Source: Streptomyces sp. NBC_00358 | GTDB taxonomy: Bacteria; Actinomycetota; Actinomycetes; Streptomycetales; Streptomycetaceae | DNA: 64,000 nucleotides | NCBI RefSeq assembly: GCF_036099295.1 | Contig: NZ_CP107976.1 | Location: forward strand, 6,882,001 to 6,946,000 | Direction: 5' to 3' | In this document: in pieces, positions 7,987 through 18,640 of the stretch | How the letters are laid out: each line of letters begins with the position of its first letter | Position numbering within the stretch: position 1 is the stretch's first letter | Translations under genes and position numbers: made by a program | Notes under the pieces: generated by a model | The model's input: the letters and a program-made list of their open reading frames with translations, nothing else | The model's database searches: none | Told to the model about the DNA's origin: nothing

Positions 7987-9207
7987 TCAGCCGTTGAACG
8001 TACCGCTCTTGACGGCCTTCCACTTACCGTCGACGACCTGGTAGACGGTGAGCTGCTTGTTGGTGGTGTCACCGAACTCGTCGAAGGAGACGGGGCCGGC
8101 GATGCCGTCGAACTTGGTCTTCTGGACCTCGGACACGATCTTGGCGCGGGCGCCGTCCGGGATCTTGCCGTCCTTCACGACCGCGCCGATGGCCTTGATG
8201 ATGGCCGTGGCGGCGTCGTAGGAGTAGCCACCGTACGTGCCGTAGTCGCCCTTGAGGCCGGAGGCCTTGTACTTCTTGATGAAGTCGGCGGCGGAGGGCA
8301 GCGAGTCGACGGGCTGGCCGACCGAGGTGACGAGGTCGCCCTCGGAGGTCTTGCCGGCGGTCTCGATGTAGGTCGGGGTGAACATGCCGTCACCACCGAA
8401 CAGCGGGATCTTGGCTCCGCCGTCCTTGAGCTGCTTCGTGAGCTTCTCGGACTCGTCGTACTGGCCGCCGTAGTAGACCAGGTCGGCCTTGGCGTTCTTG
8501 ATCTTGGTGACGAGGGCCGAGAAGTCCGTGTCGCCGGTGTTGACGTGGTCCTCGCCCGCGACCTTGCCGCCGGCCTTGGTGAAGCCGGCCTTGAAGAGCT
8601 TGGCCAGGCCGGCGCCGTAGGTCTGCTTGTCGTCGACCACGAACACCTTGCGCTTCTTCAGGGTGTTGTAGGCGTAGTCGGCCGCGAAGCCGCCCTGGAG
8701 GGCGTCCGTGGTGGCGGTGCGGAAGTACGTCTTGAACGGGCGGGACTTGGCGGTCTGCCAGTTCTTGCCCTGGGTGAGCTCGGGGGCCGTGTTGGACGGC
8801 GAGATCTCGACCAGGTTGGCGGTGTCGAAGACCTGCTGCATCTGGGTGGCGACACCGGAGTTCAGCGGGCCGACCACGCCGAGAACCTTGTCGTTCTGGA
8901 CGAGCTGGGTGGCGTTCTGCTGACCGGAGGCCGGGATGGCCTTGTCGTCGAGCGCCTGGACCTTGAACGTCACGCCGGGCACGGTGTTGTTCTTGTTGGC
9001 GTCGTCGACGGCGATCTGGACGCCGCCCTGGATGCCGAGGCCGGTGGCGGAGTTCTGACCGGTCAGCGGCGCGTCCACGCCGATGATGATCTCGGTCTTC
9101 GAGCCGCTCTTGCTGTCGCCGCTGTTGTCGCGCGAGCCGCAGGCGGTCAGCGTGAGTGCTCCTGTCGTGAGCACGGCGGTGAGTATGACCATGGAACGCT
9201 GTCGCAC
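7987..9207 (-). CDS. livK: Branched-chain amino acid ABC transporter substrate-binding lipoprotein LivK
   Basis: 406-aa extracytoplasmic binding protein. The N-terminus is a lipoprotein signal ending in the lipobox LTAC (Cys23), so the mature protein is lipid-anchored outside the membrane. The Peripla_BP_6 domain follows (IIIGVDAPLTGQNSATGLGIQGG..., GVVGPLNSGVATQM). Specificity among Leu, Ile, Val and related ligands cannot be read from sequence. The GTG start is preceded by GGGAGAGG. It is the first gene of the liv transport operon. Confidence 0.95.
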   Translation of the reverse strand: MRQRSMVILTAVLTTGALTLTACGSRDNSGDSKSGSKTEIIIGVDAPLTGQNSATGLGIQGGVQIAVDDANKNNTVPGVTFKVQALDDKAIPASGQQNATQLVQNDKVLGVVGPLNSGVATQMQQVFDTANLVEISPSNTAPELTQGKNWQTAKSRPFKTYFRTATTDALQGGFAADYAYNTLKKRKVFVVDDKQTYGAGLAKLFKAGFTKAGGKVAGEDHVNTGDTDFSALVTKIKNAKADLVYYGGQYDESEKLTKQLKDGGAKIPLFGGDGMFTPTYIETAGKTSEGDLVTSVGQPVDSLPSAADFIKKYKASGLKGDYGTYGGYSYDAATAIIKAIGAVVKDGKIPDGARAKIVSEVQKTKFDGIAGPVSFDEFGDTTNKQLTVYQVVDGKWKAVKSGTFNG

Positions 9208-9323
9208 GTTGAATCCTCTCCCTGGCGCGGCACCCCAGGGTGGGGGCCGTGTTTCTCGCCGGGCCGTACTGGGTGAAGCAGGGCCGTGCAGTGACGCGCC
9301 CGGCGGCGCGGTGACTGGCCGTG

Positions 9324-9329
9324 ACTATA
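9324..9329 (-). promoter_or_regulatory. Possible -10 box of the livK promoter
   Basis: Reads TATAGT on the minus strand, which would put the transcript start near 9317 and give a leader of about 110 nt before livK. No clear -35 partner is visible, so this is a weak prediction. Confidence 0.35.
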
Positions 9330-9603
9330 AGCGCAGGTAGGGGGAGTGGGGAGGAGCGTGGGGAAGGCTGTGACGCTCTTGTTATGCGGGGGGTGCCTCA
9401 CGGACGCGGGGCGGACGATCGGAGCATTTCGGTGTGCCGGTCGAAGGCGGTTGTGTGTTCGCATGGTGAGAACGCGCTGATCCGGGTTCGTGGCGGAGAG
9501 CGGAAGCTGTACGTGGGGTGACGGGGCGGGGTGCCGCGGGGGGCGTGGTTCGGTGCGCCTCCTGGCATGGGGATTGATTCGTTACGGCAGAGGTAACCGA
9601 CTG
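9330..9603. other. Gene-free stretch upstream of livK
   Basis: Contains no supported coding sequence. The only structure noted is a short inverted repeat, GGTAAC-CGACT-GTTACC (9592-9608), that overlaps the stop codon of the next leftward gene and could be its terminator stem or a small operator. Confidence 0.4.
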
Positions 9604-10266
9604 TTACCGCCGCGTGAGGCGGTCGCGGGTGTTCTGGCCGGGTGAAGTGGGTGTGGGAGGGGGCCGGTTGGGGAAGCAGAGGGCGCGCAGACCGGTCTCC
9701 AGGTCGTGGGGGTAGGTGCCGCCGAAGAGAAAGCTTTGCTGTTGCTGTGCTGTCTCGTTGCTGATGAGCAGGTCGAGATGGGGGAGGTCGATGGCGGGCG
9801 GCAGGGCGGCGCAGTCGTATACGGAGATGTGCACGGTGATGAGGCGGGGATTTCCGGCCTTCACTGTCAGTGGCAGCCGGGGTGTGGTGGTGGCGCTCAA
9901 CTCGGGTAGTCCGGCGTCCACTTGGCGGACGGTGACGGGGGTGCCGCGGGCGACGTCGACCTCGAAGCGGAACGAGGTGGGTGTGATGCCGCGGCCCTCG
10001 TACCGGAGGGTGGTGACGCCGGCCGGCCACGGGTAGGGGTTCGGGGCGGCCCGGTCGGGCGGTGCGGGGCGCAGGGCGAAGAGGGCGCCGGTTGCGGTCG
10101 CGATGACGGCCAGGGCCTGGATGGTCCGCCGGTACGAGCGCGGGAGCGCGGCCCAACGGGCTTCGAGGCGCGGCGGTTTGGCCTTCAGTACGTCGGCGGG
10201 TGCGTCCTGGTGGGGGCCGTCGGCTTCCCCGGGGTGATACGGCTCGACGGGCCCGATGCCGGTCAT
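9604..10266 (-). CDS. Conserved membrane-anchored hypothetical protein
   Basis: 220 residues. A basic N-terminal cytoplasmic part precedes one transmembrane helix (TIQALAVIATATGALFAL, ~residues 49-66); the remaining ~150 residues are probably extracellular and predicted to be mostly beta-strand (many V/T/P-rich segments, two cysteines). No family was recognised. The coding bias is right for the genome. ATG 10266 is the only good start. There is no operon partner. Confidence 0.65.
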   Translation of the reverse strand: MTGIGPVEPYHPGEADGPHQDAPADVLKAKPPRLEARWAALPRSYRRTIQALAVIATATGALFALRPAPPDRAAPNPYPWPAGVTTLRYEGRGITPTSFRFEVDVARGTPVTVRQVDAGLPELSATTTPRLPLTVKAGNPRLITVHISVYDCAALPPAIDLPHLDLLISNETAQQQQSFLFGGTYPHDLETGLRALCFPNRPPPTPTSPGQNTRDRLTRR

Positions 10267-10951
10267 GTCTCATGCTGGACCGACTGCGACGACGCTGCCA
10301 AGGGGGCGTGGGAGGAAGGGAGTTGAGCTCCCCGGCGGGTGTCCTGGGGACCGTTGTCCCGGGGCGGGCGGGCCGGGGGCGTGCGGTGACCGGAGGTTCC
10401 CGAGGCCGGGCCGCCCGGGGCGGGGCCGCCCGGGTGTCGGGCCGCCCGAGGCCGGGCCGTCCGGGTGTCGGGCCTTCCCAGGGCGGGTCACCTGGGGCCG
10501 GGCTTTCCCGGGTCGGGCTGCCAGGGGCCAGATCTTCCCGGAGCGAGCTCGTCCCGGGGTGGCCGCGAGCCTCCGGGCCACCCCCTGGGTCGCCCCGGGC
10601 GTCGGCCTTGCCGGGTCGGCCCCCGACGCCGGCCCGGCGGGGCCGGGTCTCGGGGGCGGCCTTGCGGGGTCGGGCCTCAGGGTCGGGTCTCGCGGGGCGG
10701 CGGGTCGTCGCGGGGTGGACCCTTCCGGGATGAGGCCTCCAGTGCCCGGCTGCCAGGGACGAGGCCTCCGAGGCGGACCGCCTGGGCGGCCGATGCTCCC
10801 GGGCGGGCCCTGGAGCCTCCCGTCGGCCGAGGGGAGGCTCCCTTCTCCCCGGATCTCCCCGGAGGGCCTGAGGAGCCTCCAGCAGGCTCCTGGGCTCCAC
10901 GAGGGCCCCGGAAGCGCCCCGGGGGTGCGCGCCGGGACCCGGGGCCGCGCG
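10267..10951. repeat. Gene-free, degenerate G/C-rich repeat tract
   Basis: 685 bases without a supportable gene. The left half (about 10370-10560) consists of imperfect copies of a unit like GGGCCGCCCGGGTGTCGG; the two best copies are 31 bases apart (CGGGTGTCGG at 10431 and 10462). The right half has diffuse variants of CCGGGTCGGGCC. Long open frames on both strands are a by-product of the base composition. The array looks like a decaying minisatellite. Confidence 0.6.
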
Positions 10952-11413
10952 TCAGCTCTGGGGCGCGTCCTTGAGGATGCAGGTGAGCCGCGCGCTGCAC
11001 ACGCGCTTGCCGTCCTCGTCGGTGATGGCGATCTCGTACGTCGCCGAGGTGCGGCCGCGGTGGACGGGTGTGGCCACGCCGGTGACGAGGCCGGAGCGGA
11101 CGCCGCGGTGGTGGGTGCAGTTCAGGTCGACGCCGACGGCGATCTTGGTGATGCCGCCGTGGAGCATGGCGCCGACGGACCCGATGGTCTCGGCGAGCAC
11201 GGCGGAGGCTCCGCCGTGGAGCAGGCCGTAGGGCTGGGTGTTGCCTTCTACGGGCATGGTGCCGACGACGCGGTCCGAGGAGGCCTCGATGATCTGGACG
11301 CCCATGCGGTTGCCGAGGTGGCCCGCGGAGAAGAGGGCGGGCAGGTCGACGCCGAGCGCGGCGTACTCGTCGATGACCCCTTGCGGGAACTTCGGGGTGT
11401 GCTGTTCGCCCAT
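10952..11413 (-). CDS. PaaI-type hot-dog acyl-CoA thioesterase
   Basis: 153 residues with the 4HBT/PaaI signature: YGLLHGGASAVLAETIGSVGA (~62-82), with the HGG turn and catalytic-type acidic residue at AET, then a VGVDLNCTHHRGVRSG strand and a final core strand. It hydrolyses acyl-CoA thioesters, probably aromatic or medium-chain, in the cytosol; the substrate is inferred only at family level. The start is ATG 11413. It lies 62 bases after the YdeP-type oxidoreductase on the same strand and may be cotranscribed with it. Confidence 0.85.
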   Translation of the reverse strand: MGEQHTPKFPQGVIDEYAALGVDLPALFSAGHLGNRMGVQIIEASSDRVVGTMPVEGNTQPYGLLHGGASAVLAETIGSVGAMLHGGITKIAVGVDLNCTHHRGVRSGLVTGVATPVHRGRTSATYEIAITDEDGKRVCSARLTCILKDAPQS

Positions 11414-11475
11414 GGGGTCCGGCTCCGTTCGTCTTTGACCGCTTCGTCGTGGATGTCTCCCGACTGAGCGAACGC

Positions 11476-13755
<2,280 letters not shown>

Positions 13756-13905
13756 CGCTGAACCCTTTCGCGTGCGCACGTCGGTGTGCGTGACTTCGTA
13801 CCGCTTGGATCCTCGCACGCGTGGCCGACAGTGCCGGTCACGGGCCGGTCATGGGGTGGGGGAATCCGGGCGGCGGAGGTGAGTGCCGGGCCGGGGCGGC
13901 TCTGG

Positions 13906-13928
13906 ATGTCAGTGGGCCGTGGCAGGAT
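13906..13928 (+). promoter_or_regulatory. PafBC/RecA-NDp-type promoter of polA
   Basis: ATGTCAGTG (13906-13914), 8 bases, then CAGGAT (13923-13928). The mycobacterial RecA-independent damage promoter is TTGTCRGTG-N8-TAnnnT, so this copy differs at the first base of each element. The -10 box ends 7 nt before the GTG start of polA, which predicts a leaderless transcript, the same geometry as at coaE, ogt and uvrB. Confidence 0.6.
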
Positions 13929-13935
13929 CGGGGAT

Positions 13936-16662
13936 GTGGCAGACACAGCATCGAAGAAGACCGAGAACACCGCAGGCACGGGCCGCCCGCGCCTGATGCT
14001 CATGGACGGGCACTCGCTGGCCTACCGCGCGTTCTTCGCGCTGCCCGCGGAGAATTTCACCACCGCGACGGGCCAGCCGACGAACGCCATCTATGGGTTC
14101 GCGTCGATGCTGGCGAACACGCTGCGCGACGAGTCGCCCACGCATTTCGCGGTGGCGTTCGACGTCTCGCGCAAGACGTGGCGCTCCGAGGAGTTCACCG
14201 AGTACAAGGCGAACAGGTCGAAGACCCCTGACGAGTTCAAGGGGCAGGTCGAGCTGATCGGCGAGGTGCTGGACGCGATGCACGCGCAGCGGTTCGCGGT
14301 GGACGGTTTCGAGGCTGACGACATCATCGCGACGCTCGCCACCCAGGCCGAGGCCGAGGGCTTCGACGTGCTGATCGTCACAGGCGACCGTGACTCCTTC
14401 CAGTTGGTCTCCGAGTACACGACGGTGCTGTATCCGACGAAGGGTGTCTCCGAGCTGACCCGGTTCACCCCGGAGAAGGTCTTCGAGAAGTACGGGCTGA
14501 CGCCGGCGCAGTATCCGGACTTCGCGGCGCTGCGCGGCGACCCGTCGGACAACCTGCCGGGCATCCCCGGGGTCGGCGAGAAGACGGCCGCGAAGTGGAT
14601 CAACCAGTTCGGTTCGTTCGCGGAGCTGGTCGAGCGGGTCGACGAGGTCAAGGGCAAGGCCGGGCAGAACCTGCGCGACCACCTGGAGGCGGTGAAGCTG
14701 AACCGCCGTCTCACGGAGATGGTCAAGGACGTCGAGCTGCCCCGGACGGTGGCGGACCTGGAGCGGGCCGCGTACGACCGCACGGCTCTCGCGATGGTCC
14801 TGGACACACTGGAGATCCGTAATCCGTCGCTGCGCGAGCGGCTGCTGGCCGTGGACCCGGGGGCGGCGGAGGCCGAGGAGGCGCGGCCCGTCGCGGAGGG
14901 CGTCGAGATCGACGGCGTGGTGCTGGGCGAGGGCGAGCTGAAGCCGTGGCTCGCCGAGCACGGCACGGCGGTTCTGGGCGTGTCCACGGTCGACTCCTGG
15001 GCGCTGGGCACGGGGTCCGTCGCGGAGGTGGCGCTGGCGGCCGGCGAGGGCGCGGCCGTCTGGTTCGACCCGTCCCGGCTGGACGAGTCCGACGAGAACG
15101 CGTTCGCCGCGTGGCTCGCGGACCCCGGGATGCACAAGGTCATGCACAACGCCAAGGGCGCGATGCGGGTCTTCGCCGAGCACGGCTGGACCATCGAGGG
15201 TGTGAGCATGGACACCGCCCTCGCCGCCTATCTGGTCAAGCCGGGCCGCCGCTCCTTCGCGCTGGACGCGCTCTCGCTGGAGTACCTCGGCCGGGAGCTC
15301 GGACCCGCCGCCGCGGCCGACGGCCAGCTCGCCTTCGGTACGGACGAGCAGGCCGAGGCGGACGCGCTGATGGCGCAGGCCCGCACGATCCTCGACCTGG
15401 GCGAGGCGTTCGGGGAGAAGCTCCAGGAGGTCGGCGCGGCGGATCTGCTGCGCGACATGGAGCTGCCCACGTCGAGTCTGCTGGCCCGCCTGGAGCGGCA
15501 CGGCATCGCGGCGGACCGGGCGCATCTGGAGGCCATGGAGCAGATGTTCGCCGGCGCGGTGCAGCAGGCCGTGAAGGAGGCGCACGCGGCGGCGGGGCAC
15601 GAGTTCAACCTCGGTTCGCCCAAGCAGCTCCAGGAGGTCCTCTTCGGTGAGCTGGCGCTGCCGAAGACGAAGAAGACCAAGACGGGTTACACGACGGACG
15701 CGGACGCGTTGGCCTGGCTCGCCTCGCAGACCGAGAACGAACTGCCCGTGATCATGCTCCGCCACCGTGAGCAGGCCAAGCTGCGCGTCACCGTCGAGGG
15801 CCTGATCAAGTCGATCGCCGCGGACGGCCGCATCCACACCACCTACAACCAGACGGTCGCGGCGACGGGCCGCCTGTCGTCGACGGACCCGAACCTGCAG
15901 AACATCCCGGTCCGCACGGACGAGGGCCGTGCGATCCGCCGCGGATTCGTGGTCGGTGAGGGCTTCGAGTCCCTGATGACCGCGGACTACAGCCAGATCG
16001 AGCTGCGGGTGATGGCCCATCTGTCCGAGGACGAGGGCCTGTTGGAGGCGTTCACCTCCGGCGAGGACCTGCACACCACCGTCGCCTCCCAGGTGTTCTC
16101 CGTGGAGCGGTCCGCTGTCGACGCCGAGATGCGCCGCAAGATCAAGGCGATGTCGTACGGCCTGGCCTACGGGCTGTCGGCCTTCGGCCTTTCCCAGCAG
16201 CTGAACATCGAGGCGGGCGAGGCCCGTGCGCTGATGGACACGTACTTCGAGCGGTTCGGCGGTGTACGGGACTATCTGCGCCGGGCGGTCGACGAGGCCC
16301 GGGCCACGGGGTACACGGCGACGCTCTTCGGGCGGCGCCGCTATCTGCCGGATCTCAACAGCGACAACCGGCAGCGCCGCGAGGCGGCCGAGCGCATGGC
16401 TCTCAACGCGCCCATCCAGGGCACGGCCGCCGACATCGTGAAGATCGCGATGCTCAACGTGGACCGGGCGCTGCGCGAGGCGAACCTCACCTCGCGCATG
16501 CTGCTCCAGGTCCATGACGAAATCGTCCTGGAGATCGCCCCGGGCGAGCGGGCCAGGACCGAGGAACTGCTGCGCCACGAGATGGCGTCCGCCGTCCAGC
16601 TCACCGTCCCGCTGGACGTCTCCGTCGGCTCGGGCACGGACTGGGAGTCGGCGGCCCACTAG
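13936..16662 (+). CDS. polA: DNA polymerase I
   Basis: 908 residues. The 5'-3' exonuclease domain occupies ~1-310 (LMLMDGHSLAYRAFFALP, FEADDIIATLA, VTGDRDSFQLV, GIPGVGEKTAAKWI). A 3'-5' exonuclease-like domain (~330-520) lacks clear catalytic acidic motifs, as in other actinobacteria. The polymerase domain has motif A DYSQIELRVMAHLS, motif B RRKIKAMSYGLAYGLSAFG and motif C VHDEIVLE. It fills gaps in excision repair and matures Okazaki fragments. The frame is open 150 bases further upstream, but GTG 13936 gives the family length and sits at the predicted transcription start. Confidence 0.97.
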   Translation: MADTASKKTENTAGTGRPRLMLMDGHSLAYRAFFALPAENFTTATGQPTNAIYGFASMLANTLRDESPTHFAVAFDVSRKTWRSEEFTEYKANRSKTPDEFKGQVELIGEVLDAMHAQRFAVDGFEADDIIATLATQAEAEGFDVLIVTGDRDSFQLVSEYTTVLYPTKGVSELTRFTPEKVFEKYGLTPAQYPDFAALRGDPSDNLPGIPGVGEKTAAKWINQFGSFAELVERVDEVKGKAGQNLRDHLEAVKLNRRLTEMVKDVELPRTVADLERAAYDRTALAMVLDTLEIRNPSLRERLLAVDPGAAEAEEARPVAEGVEIDGVVLGEGELKPWLAEHGTAVLGVSTVDSWALGTGSVAEVALAAGEGAAVWFDPSRLDESDENAFAAWLADPGMHKVMHNAKGAMRVFAEHGWTIEGVSMDTALAAYLVKPGRRSFALDALSLEYLGRELGPAAAADGQLAFGTDEQAEADALMAQARTILDLGEAFGEKLQEVGAADLLRDMELPTSSLLARLERHGIAADRAHLEAMEQMFAGAVQQAVKEAHAAAGHEFNLGSPKQLQEVLFGELALPKTKKTKTGYTTDADALAWLASQTENELPVIMLRHREQAKLRVTVEGLIKSIAADGRIHTTYNQTVAATGRLSSTDPNLQNIPVRTDEGRAIRRGFVVGEGFESLMTADYSQIELRVMAHLSEDEGLLEAFTSGEDLHTTVASQVFSVERSAVDAEMRRKIKAMSYGLAYGLSAFGLSQQLNIEAGEARALMDTYFERFGGVRDYLRRAVDEARATGYTATLFGRRRYLPDLNSDNRQRREAAERMALNAPIQGTAADIVKIAMLNVDRALREANLTSRMLLQVHDEIVLEIAPGERARTEELLRHEMASAVQLTVPLDVSVGSGTDWESAAH

Positions 16663-16714
16663 CTCCGGGGCCGCCTCCAGCTCCGGGGCCGCCTCCAGCT
16701 CCGGGGCGGCCTCC
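16661..16714 (+). repeat. Three tandem 18-bp repeats at the polA stop codon
   Basis: Copies at 16661-16678, 16679-16696 and 16697-16714. The first two are identical (AGCTCCGGGGCCGCCTCC) and the third differs at one base. The TAG stop of polA (16660-16662) supplies the first two bases of copy one. A recent slippage expansion is likely. Confidence 0.9.
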
Positions 16715-16727
16715 GGCCAAGGGCGAA

Positions 16728-16755
16728 GGGCCCGGCACCATGAGGCGCCGGGCCC
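16728..16755 (+). terminator. Terminator of polA
   Basis: A 9-bp G/C stem (GGGCCCGGC at 16728-16736 with 16747-16755) around a 10-nt loop, 66 bases after the polA stop. Confidence 0.7.
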
Positions 16756-16882
16756 GTACGTGGGGCGGCTCGGCCGGGCGGCTCGGCCGCGTCCGGCGGC
16801 TGTCCGCCCAGGCCGTCGGGAGTGTCACTCGCGTGGCTCTTCCGGGGCGCCCCGGGCCGGAGCGTGCCGTAAGGATGCGGGC

Positions 16883-17620
16883 ATGGGTATACGCACGCTC
16901 CACCGCCGTACGGCCATGGCCACGACCGTCGTGGTCGCGACCATGACGGTGACCGCGGCCGTCGCCCCCCTGCTCCTCGCGCCGATGCCCGCGCTCGCCG
17001 CGGAAGCGGGCACCGCCCAACTGCGCGGGACCCGCCGGTCCTCCCACGACGAGGACCTCGACGCCCGGATGTCCCGTGACCTGCGGGCGGCGCTGTCGGC
17101 CCGCCCGGGCACCGTCCTGGTGGCGGTCCACGGCGGCGGGCCCGTCCCGTCCCGCCCCGGGCCCGGCGACCGGATGCGACTGCCGGCGGTACTCACCGGC
17201 GCCCACGCGTTCCTGAGAACCCGGGCGTACGCCCTCCGACGGGTGACCCGGGTCACCCGGGTCCGCGGCGACCGGCGCGGGTTTGTTCGCCTCCGTCTGC
17301 CACGCCGGGTGAAGACGCACATCACGACCGGCCGACTGCCCCGGGCCACGAACGGCGGGCGTGTCCACGGCATCGGAGCCTTCACCGGGCCGGCCCGTAC
17401 CTACCGTGTCATCGTCCTGTCGTACGACCATCCGACGATGCCGTACCGCGCCCGCGCCGTCGAACGGGTCGCCCGAGCGGTGCACCGGGCTCTGGGGCGG
17501 GGACGCGGACTGCTGCGGAGCCTCACTCCCGGTGCCGTGGTCAGCGCGGAGCCGGACGGCTCGGCTCCGTACGGGCCGCCGCGGGGGCTGGACGAGCCGG
17601 AGCGGGACGCCACAGCCTGA
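16883..17620 (+). CDS. Putative secreted basic protein, function unknown
   Basis: 245 residues. It has an RR-containing, Ala-rich signal peptide (TLHRRTAMATTVVVATM... APMPALAA-EAG, cleavage likely after ~38), then an Arg- and Pro-rich, strongly basic body without recognised domains. ATG 16883 follows AAGGATG. The last 80 bases overlap, tail to tail, the minus-strand DUF4184 gene. Such overlap is unusual but not rare, and coding bias supports both genes. A spurious frame cannot be excluded. Confidence 0.55.
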   Translation: MGIRTLHRRTAMATTVVVATMTVTAAVAPLLLAPMPALAAEAGTAQLRGTRRSSHDEDLDARMSRDLRAALSARPGTVLVAVHGGGPVPSRPGPGDRMRLPAVLTGAHAFLRTRAYALRRVTRVTRVRGDRRGFVRLRLPRRVKTHITTGRLPRATNGGRVHGIGAFTGPARTYRVIVLSYDHPTMPYRARAVERVARAVHRALGRGRGLLRSLTPGAVVSAEPDGSAPYGPPRGLDEPERDATA

Positions 17621-18395
17621 CCGCCGCGACGTACAGACCGAGGCCGAGGACCAGGCCCGCGCCCCCGCCGAAGCACAGCGGCGGAATGAGTTCCCACGGC
17701 TTCGCGATGGACCTCCAGTACGCCCACCAGCGCACCGCCCGCTGCACCGCGGCGGCCAGCCCGAGGCCGCCGATCACGGCGAGGGCCAGCCGGCGGTCGG
17801 CGGTGGACAGGACGGGCACACCGACGGCCGGACCGGGCGGCGTACGGCGCAGCGCGAGCACCACGAACGCCCCGATCACGACGGCCGCCACCGCCGAACT
17901 GCCGTACTGGGCGTACCAGTAGAGCGGTGAGCCGGCGAAGTTCCGCCCGAGGACGGGGAAGAGCCGCACCCCCCACCGGTCGTGATGCGTGAAGGCGTCC
18001 CACACCACATGCGTCAGCGCGCCGAGCACCGCGGAGACGAACCACCACAGGACCGTCCGTGCGCGCACCGGTTCGCGCGCGACCCCACAGCGCAGGAGCC
18101 GTGCCGTGCGCCCCTGCCGTCCCGCGGGCAGCAGGGCCACCAGCGGCTCGCGCAGCACCAGCCAGGCACCCACCAGCGTCCATGCGATCAGCACATCGAC
18201 GGTGAGGACGCCGGTGAACGAGTGGGTGAACGTGCCGAACTCCATGGCCCCGGGCACCACGCTCGCCGCGTAGTAGGTGATGTCGGGCGCGAAGGAACCC
18301 GCCACGAGAACGGCGGGAATCAACCGGCCGCGACCGCTTCCGTCCCCGCGCAGGGCGGGCAGTACGGCGGCCGCGTGACTGAGAGTGAAGGGCAA
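17541..18395 (-). CDS. DUF4184 family integral membrane protein
   Basis: 284 aa with about six hydrophobic segments. The N-terminus MPFTLSHAAAVLPAL and the pattern GSFAPDITYY ... HSFTG ... GALTHVVWDAFTHHD define DUF4184, whose conserved His and Asp residues recall metal-dependent membrane hydrolases such as YdjM. No function is established. The start is TTG at 18393-18395, preceded by GGGGGAC; no in-frame ATG or GTG would keep the conserved MPFTLSH start. Confidence 0.85.
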   Translation of the reverse strand: MPFTLSHAAAVLPALRGDGSGRGRLIPAVLVAGSFAPDITYYAASVVPGAMEFGTFTHSFTGVLTVDVLIAWTLVGAWLVLREPLVALLPAGRQGRTARLLRCGVAREPVRARTVLWWFVSAVLGALTHVVWDAFTHHDRWGVRLFPVLGRNFAGSPLYWYAQYGSSAVAAVVIGAFVVLALRRTPPGPAVGVPVLSTADRRLALAVIGGLGLAAAVQRAVRWWAYWRSIAKPWELIPPLCFGGGAGLVLGLGLYVAAVRLWRPAPARPAPAAARTEPSRPAPR

Positions 18396-18640
18396 ATCGT
18401 CCCCCTGCGACTACGGGTGACCGGCTATGTCCGGGCTGTTGATCACTGACGGCCAGTATGCGGGACGGCGACACATGGCCAACTGGTGAATACCGGGCAC
18501 GAACGGGTCCCCGCGCAAGGGAAGTTGTCGTAGGGTCGCCTGGGTCCCCGTGCTGGGGAGTACGGCCGGAGACGGTGGAAGCGGGCAGGGTTCTGAGAGA
18601 CGGCAGGCTACGCCGGTCGTCCGTGGGAGGGGTTCACTCA

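Noticed and set aside
10256..11467. 403-codon + strand frame over the repeat tract and thioesterase gene
   Set aside because: It is Gly/Pro/Arg-rich low-complexity sequence antisense to a recognisable thioesterase, with no ribosome site.
16661..17620. Reading the secreted-protein frame upstream through the 18-bp repeats and into polA
   Set aside because: The open frame extends back to 16514, but that part lies inside polA in another frame. ATG 16883 has a ribosome site and begins a proper signal peptide.
18400..18640. Possible c-di-AMP (ydaO-type) riboswitch upstream of the transglycosylase gene
   Set aside because: Cell-wall hydrolase genes in Streptomyces often have this riboswitch, but I could not find its conserved core segments in order. 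A covariance-model search would decide.
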